Shown: in pieces, positions 8,027-15,410 of the stretch
Numbering within the stretch: position 1 is the first letter of the stretch
Layout of the letters: every line of letters begins with the position of its first letter
Assembly: GCA_003669555.1 (NCBI GenBank)
Contig: QWOS01000107.1
Coordinates: 1-34,560 of the forward strand
Direction of reading: 5' to 3'
Source: Planctomycetota bacterium
GTDB lineage: Bacteria; Planctomycetota; Planctomycetia; Gemmatales; Gemmataceae
Length of the DNA: 34,560 nt
Position numbers and translations under genes: made by a program
The notes under the pieces: model-generated
What the model saw: only the letters and a program-made list of their open reading frames with translations
Database searches by the model: none
What the model was told of the DNA's origin: nothing

Positions 8027-8887
8027 TCACACCGGAGTGGGCCCGATCGGCGGATTGCTGGCAATGGAGGGTATTTCAACGCCGGAGCTGACAGGATTGG
8101 CGCCTGAACCCTTCCTACCCATGACCTTGAGAGGCTTGATCGCCAGTTTGCTGGCGGCTGTGGGTTGGTTCGCCGGTTTGCTGGCGGCTGTGGGTTGGAT
8201 CGCCGGTTTGCTGGCGGCAACGGGCTTGATCGCCGGTTTCCTGGCAGCTATGGGTTGGATTATCGGTTTGCTGGCGGCTATGGGTTGGATTACCGGTTTC
8301 CTGGGGGCAACAGGCTTGATCGCCGGTTTCCTGGGGGCAACGGGCTTGATCGCCGGGCTTTGAGCGGCATCCGCCTGGACAATTTTGGGATTGGCCGTTT
8401 TTCGATTGTCGCTGAAAGCCAATCCGGCTTTGCTTGTACTTCCCGCTGATATCTTCCGGGCCACCTTGCCGTTCATCTGGCTGCCGGTTTTGGCAATAAC
8501 CTGTTTCGGTTTATTGGGTTTCCGGCTTGCCCTGGGAATGAACTCGGCAACGCGTGCGAAAGGAATTGACTGCCCATCCGGTAGGTCCCGCTTCAAAATC
8601 TCCACAATGGCAGGCCAAACCCCGATTTCCTGGAAGGCGCGCAGGCGGCGCCAGCAGGTCATGCCGGTACCCCAACCTAGTTCCAGGGGAATTTTATCCC
8701 AGGCGATTCGTTCGCGCAGTACCAGCAAGATGCCACTGATTGCCTCCCGATGCGGTAAAGGACGCCTGCCCATCAAGCTATACTGGTTCTCGCGAAGGTT
8801 TGGAATGAGTGGCTCAATAGCCTTCCATAAGGCTTTTGAAATAATTCTGTTGGAGCGGACTCTGGGGGACTTTTGTGCGGGCAACAT
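8027..8887 (-). CDS. IS5-type transposase DNA-binding domain fused to a Lys/Pro/Ala decapeptide-repeat tail
   Basis: A 286-residue protein from the ATG at 8887, which has GGAG 6 bases upstream; an in-frame ATG at 8908 would add 7 residues but lacks a ribosome site. Residues about 15-102 match the N-terminal helical domain of IS4/IS5-family transposases (DUF4096 type): GRRPLPHREAISGILLVLR, then WDKIPLELGWGTGMTCWRRL and GVWPAIVEIL. In a transposase the DDE catalytic domain would follow. Here the similarity fades at about residues 108-120, where the first catalytic Asp would be expected and is absent. The rest is low-complexity and basic: a Lys/Arg-rich linker (121-176), seven decapeptide repeats of the type (A/V/I)IxPxAxxKP (about 179-250), then a Gly/Ser/Pro end. 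No terminal repeats of an IS are visible. This suggests a domesticated transposase domain acting as a DNA-binding or nucleoid protein; that role is inference. Confidence 0.8.
   Translation of the reverse strand: MLPAQKSPRVRSNRIISKALWKAIEPLIPNLRENQYSLMGRRPLPHREAISGILLVLRERIAWDKIPLELGWGTGMTCWRRLRAFQEIGVWPAIVEILKRDLPDGQSIPFARVAEFIPRASRKPNKPKQVIAKTGSQMNGKVARKISAGSTSKAGLAFSDNRKTANPKIVQADAAQSPAIKPVAPRKPAIKPVAPRKPVIQPIAASKPIIQPIAARKPAIKPVAASKPAIQPTAASKPANQPTAASKLAIKPLKVMGRKGSGANPVSSGVEIPSIASNPPIGPTPV
8139..8357 (-). repeat. Seven tandem 30-bp coding repeats plus a partial eighth
   Basis: On the plus strand seven consecutive 30-base units run 8139-8348, each like ATCGCCGGTTTGCTGGCGGC plus a 10-base tail of TGTGGGTTGG or AACGGGCTTG type, with a 9-base partial copy to 8357. 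Units 1 and 2, and units 6 and 7, differ at only one or two bases, so the array has expanded recently. Read on the minus strand each unit is a decapeptide such as AIKPVAASKP. Confidence 0.9.
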
Positions 8888-9274
8888 GGATGACTCCGAA
8901 AAATGCATAGCTCAGGTGTCGGGCCCCTGGACAAGAAAGTCAGGGAAATAACCAACCTTAAAAAGGAACTGGGCAATCAGCAGGACATAAAAACCGACTG
9001 AGACGTATTATGAATAGGCGATTAAGCAGTCCATAATAAAGACTTATTGATCTTTTTTTAAAAAAAAGTTTGAAGGATCTTCTTTCGGACTGCGGATTCA
9101 GGCATCCGCCCTGTCAAGAGCCAAAATGCTGCTGCGCCCGTGCGGTCGGAAGTACAGGAATTTCCGATGAAAATCCCCACTGCTAAAAAACGACAGCGCT
9201 ATCAAAGGCGAGCTTCACCAATTGGTTGCTTTGAATACAGAAATATTTCCACCAGAAACCTGTTCTAATTCTAA

Positions 9275-9334
9275 TCCTGGACCAGATGCGGATTTTGGAA
9301 ACCGCTTTGGCTCGGTCCTGGTTTTGGTCCAGGA
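9275..9334. promoter_or_regulatory. Inverted repeat upstream of the hydrolase gene, possible operator
   Basis: TCCTGGACCA (9275-9284) and TGGTCCAGGA (9325-9334) are perfect 10-bp inverted copies with centres 50 bases apart. A third half-site, TCCTGG at 9316-9321, forms a 6-bp hairpin with the right arm. The right arm covers the -35 position of a likely promoter (see next entry), which suits a repressor or looping site. Function is inferred from placement only. Confidence 0.4.
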
Positions 9335-9344
9335 AAAGACACGG

Positions 9345-9357
9345 CATAATCTGGAGG
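9345..9357 (+). promoter_or_regulatory. Likely -10 box and ribosome site of the hydrolase gene
   Basis: CATAAT at 9345-9350 matches the bacterial -10 consensus at five of six positions. The region 15-17 bases upstream holds only weak -35 matches (TTTTGG/TTGGTC). GGAGG at 9353-9357 lies 10 bases before the ATG at 9368. The -10 box is so close to the ribosome site that the leader would be only about 10 bases. Confidence 0.4.
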
Positions 9358-9367
9358 TCAAGGGTTC

Positions 9368-10222
9368 ATGAGAAATAGCTGGCAAGGTATTTTTGTGTCA
9401 GGGGTGCTGGTTGCCATGCTGAGCCCCTTTTCCCGGGCCCAGGAAAAAGCTGCTGTCCCGAACGCTGGGTTACCAGTACATTACAAAAACGAAAGCAACA
9501 TCCCGTATCGCACTGGTGTCACCCTCGACGACTACAGTCGTGAACGCTGCACCCTGGATATTTATTATCCGGTTGAAGCCAAGGATTTTCCTACAGTGGT
9601 CTGGTTCCATGGGGGCGGCCTGAAAAATGGTGCCAAGGCCATTCCCCCTGCATTAAAAAACAAGGGTTTGGCGATTGTGGCGGTCAACTATCGGCTCAGT
9701 CCCAGGGCCAAGGCGCCGGCATATATCGAGGATGCAGCGGCGGCGGTCGCCTGGACCTTGAAAAATATTGACAGATATGGTGGATCAAGGAGGAAGGTCA
9801 TTGTCGCCGGGCACTCGGCTGGTGGTTACCTCACCTCCATGGTCGGCCTCGACAAGCGTTGGTTGGCCGCACACGATGTTGATGCCAACGAAATCGCCGG
9901 CCTGGTCCCCTACAGCGGGCAAGCCATCACCCATTACACCATACGGGCAGAGCGTGGCATCCCGGAAAAGCAGGCAGTCATTGATGACCTGGCCCCAGTT
10001 TTCCATGTGCGAAAAGATGCACCGCCTCTGCTGATCATCAGCGGTGACCGCAACAACGAGCTGCTGGGACGCTATGAGGAAACCGCGTATTTCTGGCGCA
10101 TGCTCAAGGAGGTGGGTCACAGCAAATCTGAAATTCTCGAATTGCAGGGGTTCAACCACGGTCAGATGGTTGAACCCGGCCATCTGCTGTTACTGCGATT
10201 CATCGAAAAGACAGTGAAATGA
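9368..10222 (+). CDS. Secreted alpha/beta hydrolase (carboxylesterase-like)
   Basis: A 284-residue protein with a signal peptide (hydrophobic core GIFVSGVLVAML, cleavage near SRA-QE at about residue 24). The fold markers of the esterase/BD-FAE group are present: oxyanion loop WFHGGGLKNG (about 78-87), nucleophile elbow GHSAGG with Ser150, an acidic residue in IISGDRNNE (about 223-231) and the catalytic His in GFNHGQM (about 262). It should cleave an ester in the periplasm or outside the cell; the substrate is not evident. A good GGAGG site precedes the ATG. It is not in an operon: the upstream gene is divergent and the downstream gene is convergent with a 116-base gap. Confidence 0.87.
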   Translation: MRNSWQGIFVSGVLVAMLSPFSRAQEKAAVPNAGLPVHYKNESNIPYRTGVTLDDYSRERCTLDIYYPVEAKDFPTVVWFHGGGLKNGAKAIPPALKNKGLAIVAVNYRLSPRAKAPAYIEDAAAAVAWTLKNIDRYGGSRRKVIVAGHSAGGYLTSMVGLDKRWLAAHDVDANEIAGLVPYSGQAITHYTIRAERGIPEKQAVIDDLAPVFHVRKDAPPLLIISGDRNNELLGRYEETAYFWRMLKEVGHSKSEILELQGFNHGQMVEPGHLLLLRFIEKTVK

Positions 10223-10338
10223 CGACCGTCACTGCATGGCCACGGCTTTGCCCATGAATCACCCGACCGGCAAGAATCCATTCTTGTCTTGGTGCCACTG
10301 GTTGCTGCCCCCCTGCTGGAGCTTGTTCCCAGCCGGCC

Positions 10339-13300
10339 TCAACGGGGAGGCACCACGGGAGGAGTCATCAATGAGGCCAGATAGGCCAGCAGATCCGCCG
10401 CTTGTTGCGCGGTGAGGTCACGCAGCAGCATCTCAGGCATCTGGGAGATGGTCTGGGCCCGCATCGATAACACATCCCCCGTCAGAATTTTCAGCTCCTT
10501 GTCATCAGCGGTTCGCAAGACAATCTCCTGGGCCGAGCGGCTGGCCAGTATCCCGCTAAGGAATTTGCCATCACTGGTTTCCACCACCTGGGTAGCGTAG
10601 CGCGGATCAATCGTTTTCGACGGTTGCAGAAGCTGCTCCAGAATCTGTTCGCGTGAATACTTTTTCCCGATACCACTCAAATCAGGCCCAAGCGTACTGC
10701 CGGCACCGTCCACACGATGGCAAGCCGCGCAGCGCAGGTTAGCCGACCTGGTGAAAAGTTCTCTACCACCGGATACATTGCCTGATTGCGACAGGATTTG
10801 TCTGGGATCGATCAGCGAGCCCAGGCGTTTCAACCGCTGGTCCACGGGGATGAATCGTTCCAGCAGGTCACGCACCTCGGGTTTGGTCGCGGTCGGGATC
10901 AAGGCGATTGCAGTTTGGCGAACCGGATCCCGTGGTGGTTTTTCATCAAGGAACCGCGCCAAAGCCAGGGCACCCGCCGAGCTACTTAACAGGACATGGA
11001 TGGCTTTTTTTGGGGCGTCACCATCGGTTTTTCCACGCAACCCGGACACGGCATCCAGAATTGCACCCAGGGCCTGCCGGCTCGCCAAACTGGCTGGATC
11101 AGTTTTGGCGGCTTCTGGTGGCAACTGACTGATCCAGTCGTGCAAGAGGGCAAGGCCTTGCTCATCGACGAGGTCCGCACCTAGGTGGGGCATATGGCCT
11201 GCGCCAGTTTTCGCCATTCGATAGTACAGGGCGGACCGCAAGGGGTCGCCCGGCGTGATCAGGGAGGCTGCCGGAAGATCAAAGCTTCCCTGCACCGCCC
11301 GCAAGCCGAGGGTTTTCGCCTCGGCCAGGGGGATGTGATGACGCAGGTCGATGGTGGCGGTGCCACCGGCCCCAGACTGGTGGCAGTGTGAGCAATTGGC
11401 ATGCAGGTACGAACGGGCCCGTTTTTCAATCAGGGCCCCGGCATCATGGGGGTTGGTCAAGGCCTGGGAGTCGATGGTTTCGGCCGGTTTGTCACCATCG
11501 GCGCGACGGAATTGCACCAGACCGAGGTTTTTCAGTCCAGTCAGACCGGCTGATCCCTGGGGCTGGGCTGTCAGGTCAAGTTGCTGGGGATTGAAGGCCA
11601 ACGCATAGCCGGCCCACGGGTTGTGACAGGTCAGGCATTGGGTCCTGGCCGCGTACCGCCAGGTCTGTTTGCGGTAGCCTTCCGGTTCGCGGGGCGCTTT
11701 GACAACCAGCTCCCGTTCCATCCCTGCCGCCGGGACCAGATCGGCATCCGTCTGCCCGGGGTTCCAGGCGTAAGTGTAGGCATTCCAGGTTTTTCCATCG
11801 AAGTGGAGAATCTGGGTTTCCACAGGTGTCTCCACGAATTTTTCGCCGGTTTTCACAGGCAAAGAGAGTGTCTTGACCAGCACGCCGTCTTTGGGCATGA
11901 AGACCTGGGCTGAAAAAAAGGTTTCGGGGACGGGGATGGCCCGATCATAAAAGCGCGCCGTGGTGGTCCCTGGCAAGGCCAGCAATCGTTGCGCGCTGGC
12001 ATGGTCGGTGAAGCGCTGGCTGTTGATTTGAAAAGGATAAACACCGGGGGCCGGTATTTGCTCTTTTACCGCTGTAAAAATACCGGTTTCGCTCAGTTTG
12101 CGCGGGAATGGTTTTTCGGCTTTGGCAATCTCGTTGGGCGCCAGGCGGTAGACCCCGGCAGCTTCCTGGTAGTCGAGAAAATAGAGCTCCTGATCATGGT
12201 CCAGGCCAAAGGCGATAATCCGTAGGCCAGTCTGCGCCAACTCACGGTGGGAGACGACCTTGTTGTGCTCAATCCGGGTGCTCCATAGCTTGCGGGTAAC
12301 CCAGTCGCCACAGATGTAGGAGCCTTGTAGCTCCTTCAGGCGTTTGCCACGGTAGACAAAACCACCGGTGATGGAGGCGGCTTCGGTGTGCGGGAACGAG
12401 ATATCGGGTGGCAAGATCGGTGTGGGGCCCCGTTTGGCTTCCGGACTGACCGACTGCGGGCCTTCCATCACTGACCAGCCGTAGTTGCCACCCGGTCGCA
12501 CGCGGTAAATCATCTCATACAGTTCCCAGCCCACATCGCCCACCCACAGGTCGCCTGTGGGCCGGTCAAAGCCCATTCGCCAGGGGTTGCGAAAGCCATA
12601 GGCCCAGACTTCGGGCCGGGCCCTGGGTGTGCTCACAAATGGATTATCCCCAGGAATGGCATAGGGCAATGGCTTGCCAGTGCTGTCTTTGCCCTTGTGA
12701 TTCACATCGATCCGCAAGATGGAACTGAGCAGGTCGCTGATATCCTGACCCGTTCCCAGTCGGTCGGGCGGTGCCGGTTCGGTAGCATCACCTGTGGAAA
12801 TATAGAGGAAACCATCATTGCCGAAATGCAGGTCTCCGCCGTTGTGACCACCAGCCAACCAGGTGACAAGCAGCTTTTCACTGGCCACATCAATCCGGTT
12901 ACCTGAATTCACCCGGAACGCAGAGACGCGGGTGCCATCGGGGTGCTGGCCCTTGCCCTTGCCGTTGAGCACATAGCAGAGGTAACAGAGACGGTTTTTC
13001 GCAAAATCTGGATGGAATACCAAGCCGTAGAGTGCCTCGAAACCGGCGAACTGGCTGGAGTCGAGCTTCAGTTCAGCGGCCAGATCGACCAGCAGGTCAG
13101 CCTTCTCGCAGGCGGGGTCATTCGGAAAAGTCCAGACCTTGCCTCCCTGTTCAGCCACAATCAGCCGCTTGCCAAAAGGAGCCGCCGTGAGCAGGACCGG
13201 ATTCTTGAAGGTCAGCTTGGGAAAGACCCTTTCTGCCCGGTAAGGAGGGGGCGGTTCAGGGGAGCCTATGACGCTGGATGTGGTCCAGGGCACGCGTGCC

Positions 13301-13392
13301 TTGGCTGGCTGTGCCTCTGCCTGGAGCGGCAGCAGCGGTGCTAATAAAAACACCCATAACGCCAGCCGGGTTGCCAGTACCGAGTTTTTCAT
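10339..13392 (-). CDS. PQQ-dependent sugar dehydrogenase fused to cytochrome c domains (triheme)
   Basis: A 1,017-residue protein from the ATG at 13392, which begins a clean signal peptide (MKNSVLATRLALWVFLLAPL); an in-frame ATG at 13413 adds 7 residues. Residues about 50-430 form a six-bladed glucose/sorbosone dehydrogenase propeller (GGHNGGDLHFGNDGFLYIS; WAYGFRNPWRMGFD; GDVGWELYE). A SO_2930-like cytochrome region follows with CLTCH (about 585) and CSHCH (about 665). The C-terminus is the planctomycete/verrucomicrobial haem domain with CAACH (about 886) and RYATQVVETSDGKFLSGI. It would oxidise a sugar or aldose in the periplasm and pass electrons through three c-type haems. The alkaline phosphatase gene lies 196 bases upstream on the same strand. 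Other possibility: a structural or sensory propeller without PQQ. Confidence 0.85.
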   Translation of the reverse strand: MKNSVLATRLALWVFLLAPLLPLQAEAQPAKARVPWTTSSVIGSPEPPPPYRAERVFPKLTFKNPVLLTAAPFGKRLIVAEQGGKVWTFPNDPACEKADLLVDLAAELKLDSSQFAGFEALYGLVFHPDFAKNRLCYLCYVLNGKGKGQHPDGTRVSAFRVNSGNRIDVASEKLLVTWLAGGHNGGDLHFGNDGFLYISTGDATEPAPPDRLGTGQDISDLLSSILRIDVNHKGKDSTGKPLPYAIPGDNPFVSTPRARPEVWAYGFRNPWRMGFDRPTGDLWVGDVGWELYEMIYRVRPGGNYGWSVMEGPQSVSPEAKRGPTPILPPDISFPHTEAASITGGFVYRGKRLKELQGSYICGDWVTRKLWSTRIEHNKVVSHRELAQTGLRIIAFGLDHDQELYFLDYQEAAGVYRLAPNEIAKAEKPFPRKLSETGIFTAVKEQIPAPGVYPFQINSQRFTDHASAQRLLALPGTTTARFYDRAIPVPETFFSAQVFMPKDGVLVKTLSLPVKTGEKFVETPVETQILHFDGKTWNAYTYAWNPGQTDADLVPAAGMERELVVKAPREPEGYRKQTWRYAARTQCLTCHNPWAGYALAFNPQQLDLTAQPQGSAGLTGLKNLGLVQFRRADGDKPAETIDSQALTNPHDAGALIEKRARSYLHANCSHCHQSGAGGTATIDLRHHIPLAEAKTLGLRAVQGSFDLPAASLITPGDPLRSALYYRMAKTGAGHMPHLGADLVDEQGLALLHDWISQLPPEAAKTDPASLASRQALGAILDAVSGLRGKTDGDAPKKAIHVLLSSSAGALALARFLDEKPPRDPVRQTAIALIPTATKPEVRDLLERFIPVDQRLKRLGSLIDPRQILSQSGNVSGGRELFTRSANLRCAACHRVDGAGSTLGPDLSGIGKKYSREQILEQLLQPSKTIDPRYATQVVETSDGKFLSGILASRSAQEIVLRTADDKELKILTGDVLSMRAQTISQMPEMLLRDLTAQQAADLLAYLASLMTPPVVPPR

Positions 13393-13457
13393 GGGGTCCA
13401 TCCACCGTTGCATCTGAGCGGTTGACCATCAACCCGCTTCAGTCTGCCAGAAGATGA

Positions 13458-13486
13458 GTCCCTTGCCAACCGGGTTCGCAAGGGAC
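13458..13486 (-). repeat. 9-bp hairpin between two minus-strand genes
   Basis: GTCCCTTGC (13458-13466) and GCAAGGGAC (13478-13486) form a perfect 9-bp stem with an 11-base loop. It lies after the alkaline phosphatase stop and before the sugar dehydrogenase start. No T-run follows on the minus strand, so it is not a classical terminator; it could be an RNA-processing or attenuation hairpin. Confidence 0.45.
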
Positions 13487-13588
13487 CGGTGGAATACCTT
13501 GCATGGACACCGGCGATGGAGGTCCCGGAGAGAGGCAAGTTGGTAACATCAGGCGGCTGGTCTGATCAGACCCCCTCGCCGCAATCAT

Positions 13589-15304
13589 TCAGCGCTCGTC
13601 GAACAGGCCCAGTGGCAGGGCTTCGGCCTGGGGCAGCGGTGCCACCCCCATTGCCTCAGCCAGAATCGCCGCGGCGGCCAGCACGCTCACTTTGCCGGCC
13701 CGCACGCCGGGTCGCACGCCGGGTCCGGTTGCCAGCAAAGGTATATGGGTGTCGTAGCGGTGTGGCGTGCCGTGCGAGGTGCCAGTGGCGTTGAGGCTTG
13801 AGCCGATCAGGCAGCCAGGGGCCAGCACAATGAGCAAATCCCCCGAAGCGGCGGGACTGAAGCTCTCCAGCATCATGAGGTCGATGGTGTCAGGCTTTTT
13901 CAGGCCCTCGAGGCGGGCCCGGGTGTAGGCGCGCAGGATGCCCGGTTGCTTTTCCAGATACTCAGCGGCGGCCTGGGCGGCGGTAGCGAGTGCCACTCCC
14001 TTTTTCGCAAAGGTTCCATGATTGAGGTACATGTTCTCATCAAGCAGGTTGAAGAACGGTCGATCTGTGGGCTCCAGGCTGAATTTGCCGGTCAGATGGG
14101 CGCACAGGTTCTTGAAAAGAGTCGCCTCGTCGATGCGGACGGCGGTGGTGTCGCCACGGGCCTGGGCCACCTCGGGCAGTGGGCTCACGCCATGGTCGGC
14201 GGAGAGCACCGCCATCCAGTTGTCTTTTCCCACCTGGTGGTCCAGCTCGGCAAATAGCCGGGTGAGAATGGCATCAGATCGCAGCAGGGTGTCGAGCACC
14301 TCCTGGCTATCAGGGCCCCAGCAGTGGCCCACCACATCGTTGGCGGAAAAACTGACAGAGAGGAAATCAGTTTCGGCGCGTTGGCCCAGTTTTTCCTCGC
14401 TGATGGCACGAAGGGTAATATCGGCGAGTATTTCATTCGAAAAAGGTGAATTGTACAGGGCGTTGTAATACATCTTGTCAGGCTTGCCGGTGAGAGACCT
14501 GGTGGGGAAAGGATGCGGGAAGGTGCGGCCCTGCCTGCGATCGATGCCTGGGCCTTCCCCTGTCACATTGTCGGGGCCTGCCAGTTTTTCGTAGTCGAGA
14601 TCGGGCCGCAGCTTTTCCCAGGTGGTGTTGAACCACTTGTCGGCAGGGTGGTTCCCGTTGAAATCAGCCACCCAGGGTGCCAGGCTGTCCCGGTAAAAGG
14701 TGGAGGTGCCGAACAGGCCGGTGGCACTGTCCCAATAATAGACGCAGGTGCCCATTTTGCCGGCTGGCAGCACGGCACCGCGGTCTTTCAGCGAGAAACC
14801 GGCCACGCGTGAGCCGGGGCTTTTTTGCCGCAGCAGATCGCCCACAGTGGCCACCTGGAGCCGTTCGGGGCTGCCGCCGCCGGTCCGTATGGTGCCCCGG
14901 CTACTGAGAGTGGGAGGGGACGGGGGGATATTTTTTTGCCTTTCCGTAGTGGCGCAGTAGATCTCGGCGCCACTGGTGCGGTCGCACCAGTCGTTGGCCA
15001 GGATGCCATGCACACGGGGTGTGCAGCCAGTGGCCAGACTGGCATGGCCGGCTCCTGTGACCGTGATGGCATAGGGGTAATGGGCTTCCTGGAACCATGC
15101 GCCCTTGTCAAGAAGCCGGTTGAACCCACCGGGACCAAACAGGGCCTTGTACTGGGTGAGGTAGTCGGCCCGTAGTTGGTCGAACACCAGCAACACCGCC
15201 AGCTTGACGCGCGGTTTGGCAGCGACTGGCTGGCTATTCTGGGCGAAAGCCATCTGGCAGGCCGGAAGCAGCAGTAGAAAACCCGTCAAAAGGAAGCGTT
15301 GCAT
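13589..15304 (-). CDS. PafA-like alkaline phosphatase (type I phosphodiesterase/AP superfamily)
   Basis: A 571-residue protein from the ATG at 15304, with GGAG 7 bases upstream and a signal peptide (FLLTGFLLLLPACQMAFAQ); in-frame codons to 15331 are probably untranslated. Metal-site Asp is in LLVFDQLRADY (Asp42). The Thr nucleophile is Thr83 in VTGAGHASLATG. Asn104 in ILANDWCDR and the Lys173-x-Arg175 pair in SLKDRGAV match the Thr/Asn/Lys/Arg set of phosphate-irrepressible PafA monoesterases. Later metal ligands appear in GHCWGPDS, SADHGVSP and GTSHGTPH. It should release phosphate from organic monoesters in the periplasm. The methyltransferase gene lies 106 bases upstream and the sugar dehydrogenase downstream, all on one strand. 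Confidence 0.88.
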   Translation of the reverse strand: MQRFLLTGFLLLLPACQMAFAQNSQPVAAKPRVKLAVLLVFDQLRADYLTQYKALFGPGGFNRLLDKGAWFQEAHYPYAITVTGAGHASLATGCTPRVHGILANDWCDRTSGAEIYCATTERQKNIPPSPPTLSSRGTIRTGGGSPERLQVATVGDLLRQKSPGSRVAGFSLKDRGAVLPAGKMGTCVYYWDSATGLFGTSTFYRDSLAPWVADFNGNHPADKWFNTTWEKLRPDLDYEKLAGPDNVTGEGPGIDRRQGRTFPHPFPTRSLTGKPDKMYYNALYNSPFSNEILADITLRAISEEKLGQRAETDFLSVSFSANDVVGHCWGPDSQEVLDTLLRSDAILTRLFAELDHQVGKDNWMAVLSADHGVSPLPEVAQARGDTTAVRIDEATLFKNLCAHLTGKFSLEPTDRPFFNLLDENMYLNHGTFAKKGVALATAAQAAAEYLEKQPGILRAYTRARLEGLKKPDTIDLMMLESFSPAASGDLLIVLAPGCLIGSSLNATGTSHGTPHRYDTHIPLLATGPGVRPGVRAGKVSVLAAAAILAEAMGVAPLPQAEALPLGLFDER

Positions 15305-15410
15305 CAGTTCACTCCGCGGGCAATCCATCAACTATCCCAATCAATTTAACCAAAATGCCACTGGGCCGGATGAAAATTTCGAGAAAATCCATCCGCTGTC
15401 AGTCAGCCTC

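Larger units (their letters stand above)
8888..9367. other. AT-rich divergent intergenic region
   Basis: No credible gene in these 480 bases, which separate the minus-strand transposase-HTH gene from the plus-strand hydrolase. They hold a T7A9 tract at about 9052-9067, likely stiff or bent DNA, and several CCTGGAC-like motifs: 8926-8932, 9277-9283, 9317-9321 (CCTGG only) and, inverted, 9327-9333. The base composition is clearly poorer in G+C than the flanking genes. Confidence 0.6.

Noticed and set aside
8139-8357. The regular 30-bp repeats as a CRISPR array.
   Set aside because: The units are contiguous without spacers, in frame and coding.
7704-8363. A plus-strand frame of 219 codons with a strongly hydrophobic, Gly-rich repeat (LLAAVGW-type), like a membrane protein.
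   Set aside because: It is the antisense reading of the 30-bp repeat array. Its first half covers the lipoprotein gene and has no family likeness or ribosome site, while the minus strand encodes a recognisable transposase domain.
8027-8887. Reading the transposase-HTH gene as an ordinary insertion sequence.
   Set aside because: No terminal inverted repeats or target duplications are seen nearby, and the catalytic domain is missing rather than frameshifted.
10271-10286. A small hairpin (CAAGAAT/ATTCTTG) between convergent genes as a terminator.
   Set aside because: A two-base loop, low stem stability and no T-run.
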